From Streptomyces sp. NBC_00353 (GTDB taxonomy: Bacteria > Actinomycetota > Actinomycetes > Streptomycetales > Streptomycetaceae): DNA of 64,000 nt. Of the stretch, positions 20,084 through 28,090 are shown piece after piece. The stretch is taken from contig NZ_CP107985.1 in NCBI RefSeq assembly GCF_036108815.1, positions 8,057,501 through 8,121,500 of the forward strand. The letters are read 5' to 3'. Both the position numbers and the translations under genes were made by a program. A model generated the notes under the pieces. The model had not been told where the DNA came from and ran no database searches. It worked only from the letters and a program-made list of their open reading frames with translations. Each line of letters opens with the position of its first letter. The first letter of the stretch is position 1.

Positions 20084-20881
20084 ATGCCGCCGTTGCGCAC
20101 CGCCCTGCTCCAGAGCTCCGGACGTCCGGGCTCGGTGGCCGAGAACATCAAGGTGCTCGACGAGGCCGCCGGCCGCGCGGCAGCGGCCGGGGCCCGGCTG
20201 CTGGTCTGCCCCGAACTGTTCCTCACCGGATACGCCATCGGCGACGACGTGCCCCGGCTGGCCGAGCCCGCCGACGGCACCTCCGCACGGGCCGTCGCCG
20301 ACATCGCCGTGCGGCACGGGCTCGCGGTCCTGTACGGCTACCCGGAGCGCGCGGACGAGCTGATCTTCAACGCGGCGCAGCTGATCGGCCCGGACGGCAC
20401 CCGGCTCGCCAACTACCGCAAGACCCACCTGTTCGGCTGCTTCGAGCAGCAGTGGTTCACCCCCGGTGAGCAGCCCGTCGTCCAGGCCGAGGTGGACGGC
20501 GTACGCATCGGGATCATGATCTGTTACGACGTCGAGTTCCCGGAGAACGTACGGGCGCACGCGCTCGCCGCCACCGACCTGCTGCTGGTGCCGACCGCGC
20601 AGATGCACCCCTTCCAGTTCGTCGCGGAGTCCGTCGTACCGGTCCGTGCCTTCGAGAGCCAGATGTATGTCGCGTACGTCAACAGGACAGGTCCGGAAGG
20701 CGAGTTCGAGTTCGTCGGGCTGAGCTGCCTGGCCGGCCCCGACGGCACCGTCCGCACCCGGGCCGGACGCGGCGAGGAGCTTGTCGTCGGCGATGTGGAC
20801 CCGGAGTTCCTGACCGCGTCCCGCGCCGCCAACCCGTATCTGCACGACCGCCGCCCCGGTCTGTACGGCTCCCTCGTCTGA
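20084..20881 (+). CDS. davA: 5-aminovaleramide amidase (nitrilase superfamily)
   Basis: A 265-residue carbon-nitrogen hydrolase with the Glu-Lys-Cys triad visible: Glu in CPELFLTGY, Lys in NYRKTHLFG, Cys in ICYDVEFPEN. Length and sequence (LFLTGYAIG, LANYRKTHLFG, CYDVEFPENVR) fit DavA of Pseudomonas putida as I remember it, which hydrolyses 5-aminovaleramide to 5-aminovalerate. The next gene is a flavin amine oxidase of the lysine 2-monooxygenase type, whose product is that amide; the pairing is the main support. An acylamide amidase of another pathway, such as indole-3-acetamide hydrolysis, is the alternative. ATG at 20084 is preferred. Confidence 0.8.
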   Translation: MPPLRTALLQSSGRPGSVAENIKVLDEAAGRAAAAGARLLVCPELFLTGYAIGDDVPRLAEPADGTSARAVADIAVRHGLAVLYGYPERADELIFNAAQLIGPDGTRLANYRKTHLFGCFEQQWFTPGEQPVVQAEVDGVRIGIMICYDVEFPENVRAHALAATDLLLVPTAQMHPFQFVAESVVPVRAFESQMYVAYVNRTGPEGEFEFVGLSCLAGPDGTVRTRAGRGEELVVGDVDPEFLTASRAANPYLHDRRPGLYGSLV

Positions 20882-20929
20882 GCCCACGCCCTCCCGCTTC
20901 CTCTTTCCCGTGCAAGGAGTCCGTACCCC

Positions 20930-22636
20930 ATGACGTCCACGGTGCCCAACGCCGTCCAGCACACCGACGCGCAGCCGCCGATCACCATGTTCGGGCCGGA
21001 CTTCCCGTACGCGTACGACGACTTCCTGGCCCACCCCGCGGGGCTCGGCCAGATACCGGCGACCGAGCACGGCACCGAGGTCGCCGTCATCGGCGGCGGG
21101 CTCTCCGGCATCGTGGCCGCGTACGAACTCATGAAGATGGGCCTCAAGCCCGTCGTCTACGAGGCGGACCAGATCGGCGGGCGGCTGCGTACCGTCGGTT
21201 TCGACGGCTGCGACCCCTCGCTGACCGCCGAGATGGGCGCGATGCGCTTCCCGCCGTCGTCCACGGCGCTGCAGCACTACATCGACCTGGTGGGCCTGCG
21301 GACCGAGCCGTTCCCCAACCCGCTGTCCCCCGCCACCCCGTCGACCGTCGTCGACCTCAAGGGCGAGTCGCACTACGCGGAGACCATCGCCGATCTGCCG
21401 CAGGTCTACCGCGATGTGATGGACGCCTGGAACGCCTGTCTGGAGGAGGGCGCCGACTTCTCCGACATGAACCGGGCGATGCGCGAGCGCGACGTCCCGC
21501 GCATCCGGGAGATCTGGGCGAAGCTCGTCGAGAAGCTCGACAACCAGACCTTCTACGGCTTCCTCTGCGCCTCCGACGCCTTCAAGTCGTTCCGGCACCG
21601 CGAGATCTTCGGTCAGGTCGGCTTCGGTACCGGCGGCTGGGACACCGACTTCCCCAACTCCATCCTGGAGATCCTGCGGGTCGTCTACACCGAGGCGGAC
21701 GACCATCACCGCGGCATCGTCGGCGGCAGCCAGCAGCTCCCGCTGCGGCTCTGGGAGCGCGAGCCGCAGAAGATCGTGCACTGGCCGCTCGGCACGTCGC
21801 TGTCCTCGCTGCACGACGGTGAGCCCCGCCCCGCCGTGACCCGGCTGCACCGCACCGCCGGGAACCGGATCACCGTCACCGACGCGACCGGCGACATCCG
21901 CACCTTCCGGGCGGCGATCTTCACCGGCCAGTCCTGGCTGCTGCTCTCCAAGATCGACTGCGACGACGCGCTGTTCCCCATCGACCACTGGACGGCGATG
22001 GAGCGCACCCACTACATGGAGTCGTCGAAGCTGTTCGTTCCGGTCGACCGGCCGTTCTGGCTGGACAAGGCCGTCGACGACAGGGGGGTTCCCACGGGCC
22101 GGGACGTCATGTCGATGACGCTCACCGACCGGATGACCCGGGGTACCTACCTCCTCGACGACGGGCCCGACAAGCCGGCCGTCATCTGCCTCTCGTACAC
22201 GTGGTGCGACGACAGCCTGAAGTGGCTGCCGCTCTCCCCGAACGAGCGCATGGAGGTCATGCTGAAGTCGCTCGGCGAGATCTACCCGGACGTCGACATC
22301 AGGAAGCACATCATCGGCAACCCGGTGACGGTCTCCTGGGAGAACGAGCCCTACTTCATGGGCGCGTTCAAGGCCAACCTGCCGGGCCACTACCGCTATC
22401 AGCGGCGGCTGTTCACCCACTTCATGCAGGACCGGCTGCCCGCCGACAAGCGCGGACTCTTCCTCGCGGGCGACGACATCTCCTGGACGGCCGGATGGGC
22501 CGAGGGCGCCGTGCAGACCGCGCTCAACGCCGTCTGGGGTGTGATGAACCAGTTCGGCGGCGCCACGGATGCGACGAACCCCGGCCCCGGTGACGTCTTC
22601 GACGACATCGCCCCGGTCGAACTCCCGGAGGACTGA
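20930..22636 (+). CDS. davB: L-lysine 2-monooxygenase (flavin amine oxidase family)
   Basis: A 568-residue FAD enzyme that would convert L-lysine, oxygen and water-derived protons to 5-aminovaleramide, CO2 and water. The dinucleotide motif VAVIGGGLSGIVAAYELMKMGLKPVVYEA is at about residue 50, followed by GGRLRT, and the C-terminal FAD segment reads LAGDDISWTAGWAEGAVQTALNAV. The N-terminal ITMFGPDFPYAYDDFLAHPAGLG and LTDRMTRGTYL segments match my memory of P. putida DavB, and less well tryptophan 2-monooxygenase. It follows davA by 48 bp with AAGGAG 12 bases before the ATG, so the two genes form an operon. Substrate assignment is inference from family and context. Confidence 0.82.
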   Translation: MTSTVPNAVQHTDAQPPITMFGPDFPYAYDDFLAHPAGLGQIPATEHGTEVAVIGGGLSGIVAAYELMKMGLKPVVYEADQIGGRLRTVGFDGCDPSLTAEMGAMRFPPSSTALQHYIDLVGLRTEPFPNPLSPATPSTVVDLKGESHYAETIADLPQVYRDVMDAWNACLEEGADFSDMNRAMRERDVPRIREIWAKLVEKLDNQTFYGFLCASDAFKSFRHREIFGQVGFGTGGWDTDFPNSILEILRVVYTEADDHHRGIVGGSQQLPLRLWEREPQKIVHWPLGTSLSSLHDGEPRPAVTRLHRTAGNRITVTDATGDIRTFRAAIFTGQSWLLLSKIDCDDALFPIDHWTAMERTHYMESSKLFVPVDRPFWLDKAVDDRGVPTGRDVMSMTLTDRMTRGTYLLDDGPDKPAVICLSYTWCDDSLKWLPLSPNERMEVMLKSLGEIYPDVDIRKHIIGNPVTVSWENEPYFMGAFKANLPGHYRYQRRLFTHFMQDRLPADKRGLFLAGDDISWTAGWAEGAVQTALNAVWGVMNQFGGATDATNPGPGDVFDDIAPVELPED

Positions 22637-22650
22637 CCGGCGTTACGCGG

Positions 22651-22674
22651 GCCGGCAGACGCTGCGCTGCCGGC
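22651..22674. terminator. Hairpin between davB and DUF5995 gene
   Basis: GCCGGCAG (22651-22658) and CTGCCGGC (22667-22674) form a perfect 8-bp stem with an 8-base loop, 15 bp after the davB stop, between convergent genes. Confidence 0.6.
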
Positions 22675-22694
22675 CCCGGCCCCGGCCCCGGCCC
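22671..22694. repeat. CGGCCC hexanucleotide tandem repeat
   Basis: Four perfect head-to-tail copies of CGGCCC, followed by GGGCTCCGG, in the noncoding gap between convergent genes. Likely a slippage-prone simple repeat with no visible function. Confidence 0.7.
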
Positions 22695-22772
22695 GGGCTC
22701 CGGTACCGGGCGACGGATGGCGTACCGGATGCGCCGCCGCCGCGGTGCGGGCGCCTTCGCAGAGGTGTGCGG

Positions 22773-23492
22773 TCAGCGGCACGGGGTGAGCAGACAGCGC
22801 CCCACCAGACCCGCACCCGCGTCCATCCGCTGCCGGAACTCCTCGGCGAGCACCGGGAGATCACGCAGCCGCCACAGCACCCGGGCCGCCGACCACGCCG
22901 CCTCGCGGGCCCGGTCCAGACTCCATGACCCCAGCAGATGGGTCAGCGGATCCGCGACCTCCAGCAGATCGGGACCCGGCATCAGATCCTCGCGGATCTG
23001 CTCCTCCAGCATCGCGAGGAGGTCGCCCACCTGGTCGAACTCCTCCTGCAGGTCCGGTGGTGCGCAGTGGAGCGTGCGGCAGGTGTCCACGACGGCGAGC
23101 GCCAGATCGTGGCCGATGTGTGCGTTGATCCCCGCCATCGCGAACTGCAGCGGCCGTACACCGGGATGGTGCCGGTACTGGAACAGCGGGCGCCAGCAGT
23201 CGGGCGGCCGGTGACCCGCCGACGCTGCGTCGACGGCCGCGAGATAGCGCTCCGCGAACTGCACGTCCAGGGCGGCCGCGGCCACCCGGTCGGGGAACGC
23301 GCCTTCGGTGATCTGCCGGTCGACGGTCTCGGTGACCGTCAGATAGACCCGGTTGAAGACCGCCACCCCGTCCACCGGCGGCCAGGAGGACTGAAGGTCA
23401 CGCATCCGCCCGAGCACCGAGGTGACATCGGGCGGCGCGGCGACGGGACCGGCCCGGCCCGCGAACTGCTCCATCTGCTTGAACTGCGACAT
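22773..23492 (-). CDS. DUF5995 family protein
   Basis: A 239-residue, mostly helical soluble protein without signal peptide. Conserved-looking segments are FNRVYLTVTETVDRQI, LDVQFAERYLAAVD, RPLQFAMAGINAHIGHDLALAVV (the NAHIxHDL motif) and the C-terminal WSLDRAREAAWSAARVLWRLRD. These fit the uncharacterised DUF5995 family common in actinobacteria; no biochemical function is known to me. The His and Asp in NAHIGHDL could be metal ligands (speculative). Its 3' end faces davB. Confidence 0.75.
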   Translation of the reverse strand: MSQFKQMEQFAGRAGPVAAPPDVTSVLGRMRDLQSSWPPVDGVAVFNRVYLTVTETVDRQITEGAFPDRVAAAALDVQFAERYLAAVDAASAGHRPPDCWRPLFQYRHHPGVRPLQFAMAGINAHIGHDLALAVVDTCRTLHCAPPDLQEEFDQVGDLLAMLEEQIREDLMPGPDLLEVADPLTHLLGSWSLDRAREAAWSAARVLWRLRDLPVLAEEFRQRMDAGAGLVGRCLLTPCR

Positions 23493-23711
23493 GGGGGCAG
23501 CGTCCCAGCCGTGGGTCCGCCGTGGCGCCGACGGGCCGTGGGTTCATCGGAACGGGGGAACGAGGGCAGAGCCATCGGTGCCCCGGAGGCCCGCCCCGGG
23601 TCGTTCCGGACCGGTGAGCGCGGCGGTGCGCGGTCAGGCCGAAGGCGTCGGGTCACCGATTCCCTGGGCCACGAGTTCGGGCACGGTGTGTTCGCTTCCT
23701 CCCGGAAGGGG

Positions 23712-25103
23712 CTACTGCGTAGGCGGCTTCGTGTCGTCGTACGTGGACGTGCCCGCGTCCAGCAGCGGCTCCTGCGGCTTCAGATGGGCCGGGGCGAAGG
23801 CCCGCAGCACGTGGTAGCCGGTGATCACGACGATGGTGCCGAGCGCGATCCCGCTCAGCTCGAAGTCGTCGGTGATCTTCAGGCTGACCCCGCCGACACC
23901 GATGATGATGCCCGCGGCGGCCGGCACCAGATTCAGCGGGTTGCGGAGGTCGACGTTGCCGCTCATCCAGATCTGGGCGCCCAGCAGGCCGATCATCCCG
24001 TACAGGATGACGGTGATGCCGCCGAGGACCCCGCCCGGGATCGCGGCGACGATCGCGCCGAACTTGGGGCAGAGCCCGAACAGCAGGGCGAAGCAGGCGG
24101 CGGCCCAGTACGCGGCGGTGGAGTAGACGCGGGTCGCGGCCATGACGCCGATGTTCTCGGAGTACGTGGTGTTGGGCGGGCCACCCACGGCGGTGGAGAG
24201 CATGGAGGCTGCGCCGTCCGCCGCGATGGCGGTGCCGAGCTTGTCGTCGAGCGAGTCACCGGTCATCTCGCCCACGGCCTTGACGTGCCCCGCGTTCTCC
24301 GCGATCAGCGCGATCACCACCGGCAGTGCGACCAGGATCGCCGACCATTCGAAGCTCGGGGCGTGGAAGGACGGCAGTCCGATCCAGTCGGCCTTGGAGA
24401 CCCCCGACAGGTCGAGCCGCCAGTGGTCGGCCGCCTCGGCGCCGCCCGTCGGTGAATGGATCTTTCCGAAGACCCGGTCCAGCACCCAGGACAGCGCATA
24501 GCCGAAGACCAGACCGAGGAAGATCGCGATGCGCGAGAAGAATCCGCGCAGGCACACCACGGCCATACCGGTGAAGAGCATGACCAGCAGCGCGGTCCAC
24601 TGGTCCTGCGGCCAGTACGTCGACGCGGTGACCGGCGCCAGGTTGAAGCCGATGAGCATGACGACGGCGCCGGTGACCACGGGCGGCATCGCCGCGTGGA
24701 TGATCCGGGCCCCGAAGCGCTGTACCGCGAGACCCGCGAGGAAGAGCGCCACGCCGACGACGAAGACCGCCCCGGTGACGACGGCACTGTCCCCGCCGCT
24801 CGCCCGGATCGTCGCGGCCACGCCCACGAAGGAGAGCGAACAGCCGAGATAGCTGGGCACCCGGCCGCGCGTGGCGAGCAGGAAGATGGCCGTCGCGACA
24901 CCGGACATCATGATCGCGAGGTTCGGGTCCAGCCCCATGAGCACCGGGGCGACGAACGAAGCGCCGAACATCGCAACCACGTGCTGGGCGCCGAGCCCGA
25001 ACGTACGGGGCCAGGAGAGCCGCTCATCGGGCCGGACCACGGCCCCCGGTGCGGGGGTCTTTCCGTCGCCGTGCAAGGTCCAGCGCACGCCGAGGCCGCC
25101 CAT
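23712..25103 (-). CDS. Uracil/xanthine permease, NCS2 (UraA) family
   Basis: Membrane symporter importing a nucleobase, most likely uracil. The 463-residue product has about 12-14 membrane segments; hallmark motifs are LGAQHVVAMFGASFVAPVLMGLDP near the N-terminus, the substrate-site segment ALIAENAGHVKAVGEMTG (Glu and Gly residues), and GGPPNTTYSENIGVMAATRV (NCS2 signature, second catalytic Glu). The ATG at 25103 has GGGAG 6 bases upstream; the frame stays open upstream to 25262 but that part is not transporter-like. The gene is divergent from the alginate-lyase-family gene. Confidence 0.93.
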   Translation of the reverse strand: MGGLGVRWTLHGDGKTPAPGAVVRPDERLSWPRTFGLGAQHVVAMFGASFVAPVLMGLDPNLAIMMSGVATAIFLLATRGRVPSYLGCSLSFVGVAATIRASGGDSAVVTGAVFVVGVALFLAGLAVQRFGARIIHAAMPPVVTGAVVMLIGFNLAPVTASTYWPQDQWTALLVMLFTGMAVVCLRGFFSRIAIFLGLVFGYALSWVLDRVFGKIHSPTGGAEAADHWRLDLSGVSKADWIGLPSFHAPSFEWSAILVALPVVIALIAENAGHVKAVGEMTGDSLDDKLGTAIAADGAASMLSTAVGGPPNTTYSENIGVMAATRVYSTAAYWAAACFALLFGLCPKFGAIVAAIPGGVLGGITVILYGMIGLLGAQIWMSGNVDLRNPLNLVPAAAGIIIGVGGVSLKITDDFELSGIALGTIVVITGYHVLRAFAPAHLKPQEPLLDAGTSTYDDTKPPTQ

Positions 25104-25338
25104 GGTCGCTCCCTGTGTGTCCGTGTGTGGGTCCGTGCGGTGCCCGGTGCCGTGTTCGTACGGCCCGGCGCCACCGCGGAGAAGATCAGCGCCATGGTAA
25201 TGCCGGAGCGGCGTCGACCCGTGTCCGGGTTCCGCTGCGCGAGCCCTGCCCGAGGGTCCCATCCATGAATCGTGCGCGAAGCATTGTCACTCCGAACAGG
25301 CGGCTCTACGCTCACACGGTCGTGCTCGTGAACATCAT

Positions 25339-25350
25339 TCAGATATCTGA
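25339..25350. promoter_or_regulatory. Perfect palindrome TCAGATATCTGA before lyase gene
   Basis: A perfect 12-bp palindrome in an AT-rich patch, 19 bases before the ATG of the secreted lyase gene. Its form resembles operators of GntR/FadR-type regulators of sugar-acid genes. No such regulator is encoded nearby. Confidence 0.5.
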
Positions 25351-25369
25351 TTCATGAGGGGAGTGCTCG

Positions 25370-26665
25370 ATGAGCGAAAGACCTCGTCGGCGTCTCGGAG
25401 CCCTGCTCACCACCGTCGTTGCCCTGACCGCCGTCCTGGTGCCGGCCGCCTCCTCCGCAGCCGCCACCGCCCACGGCCACCGCCCGCCGCCCCGGGTGCC
25501 GAGGACCGTGGTCATCGACGGCCACCGCATTCAGCAGACCAAGCTACGACTCGACCACGGCGACCGGGCTCTGCGCACGGCCGTCGACGCGCTGACCGTG
25601 AAGGCGGACAGCTGGCTGGACCAGGGCCCCTGGACGGTCGTCGACAAGCCGAAACCCGCACCGAGCGGGGACCCGCACGACTACCTGAGCCAGGCCCCGT
25701 ACTGGTGGCCCTCCCAGCCGAAGACCGCGGAGAACCCGTGGGGCTGTCCGTACGTCCAGCGCGACGGCGAACGCAACCCCGAGGTCGACACCGGCACCGA
25801 CCGCCCCGACATCGGCAAGGTCTTCAACTCGGTCACCACGCTCAGCCTCGCCTGGTACTACACGGGCCGGAAGCAGTACGCCGAGCACGCCTCGGACATC
25901 CTGCGCACCTGGTTCCTCGACCCCGCGACCCGCATGAACCCCAACCTGAACCACGGGCAGTTCATCCCCTGCAAGTACGACGGCCGGGCCATCGGCATCA
26001 TCGACTTCTCCCAGCAGTACACCTCGGTCCTGGACGCCATCGCCCTCCTCGACACGGGTGCGCCCGGCTGGTCGAAGAGCGACCGGACCGGCATGCGGGC
26101 CTGGAACGCCTCCTTCCTGGACTGGCTGGTCGACTCGGACTTCGGCAAGCAGGAATCGGCCGCCCAGAACAACCACGGCACCTTCCAGGACATGCAGATC
26201 GCCGGCCTCGCCCTCGCCACCGGTGACAAGGACCTCGCCCGCAAGGTCGTCCTCGACGCGCGTGCGCTGCGGATCGACCCGCAGATCGCCGCCGACGGCA
26301 CCCAGCCGCAGGAGCTGGCGCGCACCCGCAGCTGGCACTACTCGACCTTCGACCTGGTCGCCTACACGCGGCTCGCCGCGATCGGCAAGCAGGTCGGTGT
26401 GGACCTCTGGGCCTACCAAGGGCCGCAGGGACAGAGCCTGTTCAAGGCGGTCGACTATCTGCTGCCTGCCGCGACCGGGGCGGCCCCCTGGCCGCACCCC
26501 GAGCTCGAGTTCTACCGGTACGCGGCCAGTGACATCGTGCACGCTGCCGCCGACGCCGGTGACCGGCAGGCGCAGGCCGCCGTGCCGCAACTGGAGACGC
26601 CGCCCGGCGGCGACCTCTGGGCGCTGCGGCCGGCAGCGGAACAGCTCGACTCGATCGCCGGCTGA
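25370..26665 (+). CDS. Secreted alginate-lyase-family polysaccharide lyase
   Basis: A 431-residue exported protein. Residues 1-32 are a signal peptide (RPRRR, then LLTTVVALTAVLVPAASS, cleavage near AAA). The mature part is an (alpha/alpha) toroid of the alginate-lyase family PF05426: DYLSQAPYWWPSQ, a catalytic-type NNHGTFQDMQ (His), and ELARTRSWHYSTFDL (Arg, Tyr). Family members cleave uronic-acid polymers such as alginate or glucuronan by beta-elimination; substrate is not clear. No carbohydrate-binding module is seen. A 12-bp palindrome precedes the start and a strong terminator follows. The MFS/ROK pair downstream may belong to the same carbohydrate response, but this is not shown. Confidence 0.87.
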   Translation: MSERPRRRLGALLTTVVALTAVLVPAASSAAATAHGHRPPPRVPRTVVIDGHRIQQTKLRLDHGDRALRTAVDALTVKADSWLDQGPWTVVDKPKPAPSGDPHDYLSQAPYWWPSQPKTAENPWGCPYVQRDGERNPEVDTGTDRPDIGKVFNSVTTLSLAWYYTGRKQYAEHASDILRTWFLDPATRMNPNLNHGQFIPCKYDGRAIGIIDFSQQYTSVLDAIALLDTGAPGWSKSDRTGMRAWNASFLDWLVDSDFGKQESAAQNNHGTFQDMQIAGLALATGDKDLARKVVLDARALRIDPQIAADGTQPQELARTRSWHYSTFDLVAYTRLAAIGKQVGVDLWAYQGPQGQSLFKAVDYLLPAATGAAPWPHPELEFYRYAASDIVHAAADAGDRQAQAAVPQLETPPGGDLWALRPAAEQLDSIAG

Positions 26666-26668
26666 ACG

Positions 26669-26706
26669 TCCGCGGGCGGGACTCCCCCCGGAGCCCCGCC
26701 CGCGGA
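26669..26706. terminator. Bidirectional terminator after lyase gene
   Basis: Perfect 12-bp arms TCCGCGGGCGGG (26669-26680) and CCCGCCCGCGGA (26695-26706) with a further CTCC/GGAG pairing in the loop, 3 bp after the lyase stop and 8 bp from the MFS stop on the other strand. Confidence 0.75.
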
Positions 26707-26714
26707 ACGAGCCC

Positions 26715-27941
26715 TCAGGCCCGGGGCTCGGCCGCCGCCTCCGGTACGCCGACCGCCTTCGCCGCGACCTGGCGGTCACCCGCCCGCAGCACCCCGGCCC
26801 CCAGCACCAGACCGAACGCCAACACCGTCACCAGGCCGAACGACACGACCAGCGAGGTCGCCTCGGCCAGCGAACCGATCGCCGACGGGGCGATCAGCCC
26901 GGAGGTGTACGTGATCGTGGCGACGCCCGCGATCGCCTGGCTCGGGTTCGGCCCGCTGCGTCCCGCCGCCGCGAACGCGAGCGGGACGACCACGGCGACA
27001 CCGAGGCCCAGCAGCCCGAAACCGCACATGGCCGGAACCGCGCCCGGCGCGACGACCACCAGCACACCCCCGACGGTTGCCAGCACTCCGCCCACCCGCA
27101 CGGTCCTGACCGCACCGAACCGGTCGACGACCTTGTCCCCGGCGATCCGGGCCACCGCCATCGTCAGTGCGAACGCCGTCGTGGATGCGGCCGCGAGCCC
27201 GGCGGAGCTGTCCATGATGTCCCGCAGGTAGACCGCCGACCAGTCCAGGCTGGCTCCCTCGGCGAACACCGCGCAGAACCCCACCGCGCCGATGACCAGC
27301 GCCGACCTGGGCGGCAGGGTGAACCGCGGTGGCGGCTCCTCGTCCGGCTCGCTGCGCAGATCCAGTACGTGCCGGCAGGCGACCAGGCCGAGCACGGTGA
27401 GCACGAGAGCGGCGAGGACGTGGTGCAGCCGGGCGTCGGCGCCGATGTGGGCGGCCACGGTGCCCGCCGCCGAACCGATCAGGGCACCCACGCTCCACAT
27501 GCCGTGCAGCCCGGACATGATCGACTTGTCGAGACGGTTCTCCACCTCGACGCCGAGGGCGTTCATGGCCACGTCCGACATGCCGGCCGACGCCCCGAAC
27601 ACGAAGAGCGCCGCGCACAGCGTCAGCAGGTTCGGTGCCAGCGAGGGCAGCGTCAGCGCAAGCGTCCACAGGGCCAGCAGTCCGCGCAGTGCGGTTCTGG
27701 CGCCGAGGCGATGGCTGATCGCACCGGCCAGCGGCATGGCGAGCGAGGCACCGATCGCCGGGAAGGCCAGGGCGATGCCCAACTGCCCCGCACTGACCCC
27801 GGCGTGGTCCTGGATCCAGGGCACGCGCGTGGCGAAGCTGCCGGTCACCGCGCCGTGCACGGTGAAGACCGCGGCGATCGCGAACCTGGCCCGCCTCACC
27901 TGCTCCGTGCCGAAGACCGTCTCTGTGGATTCCGTCGTCAT
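26715..27941 (-). CDS. MFS transporter
   Basis: A 408-residue 12-helix major facilitator protein, probably a cytoplasmic-membrane exporter or sugar transporter of the YbjJ/FucP-like group. Visible features are the N-terminal TM1 (RFAIAAVFTVHGAVTGSFATRVPWIQDHAG), the motif-A-like loop GAISHRLGARTALRG between TM2 and TM3, and a short charged central loop (DLRSEPDEEPPPRF). It is divergent from a ROK regulator gene, and a palindromic site lies between the two, so the regulator probably controls it. Substrate unknown. Confidence 0.88.
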   Translation of the reverse strand: MTTESTETVFGTEQVRRARFAIAAVFTVHGAVTGSFATRVPWIQDHAGVSAGQLGIALAFPAIGASLAMPLAGAISHRLGARTALRGLLALWTLALTLPSLAPNLLTLCAALFVFGASAGMSDVAMNALGVEVENRLDKSIMSGLHGMWSVGALIGSAAGTVAAHIGADARLHHVLAALVLTVLGLVACRHVLDLRSEPDEEPPPRFTLPPRSALVIGAVGFCAVFAEGASLDWSAVYLRDIMDSSAGLAAASTTAFALTMAVARIAGDKVVDRFGAVRTVRVGGVLATVGGVLVVVAPGAVPAMCGFGLLGLGVAVVVPLAFAAAGRSGPNPSQAIAGVATITYTSGLIAPSAIGSLAEATSLVVSFGLVTVLAFGLVLGAGVLRAGDRQVAAKAVGVPEAAAEPRA

Positions 27942-28016
27942 GCCGCCGTGCCCTCCCCTGGGAATTCTCTGTCGCGGTCGACCCCCGCGCCTGTCCTCAC
28001 GGTGTGGGGAGTAAAC

Positions 28017-28037
28017 TATCAGGAACCCTGCCTGATA
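28017..28037. promoter_or_regulatory. Palindromic operator in MFS/ROK divergent promoter
   Basis: TATCAGG (28017-28023), 7 bases, CCTGATA (28031-28037): perfect 7-bp arms in the 149-bp region between the divergent MFS and ROK genes, in AT-rich context (AAACTATCAGG on the left, CCTGATAAATA on the right). The geometry fits ROK-family operators, so it is a likely binding site for the adjacent regulator. Confidence 0.7.
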
Positions 28038-28090
28038 AATAGGCCGTCATGGCCCCTCCCCGTGCGGCAGTGATCTGGAAGGATCCCGGC

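Noticed and set aside
20057..22420. 787-codon minus-strand open frame over davA and davB
   Set aside because: Val/Gly/Asp/Arg-rich shadow sequence; the plus strand encodes two complete enzymes.
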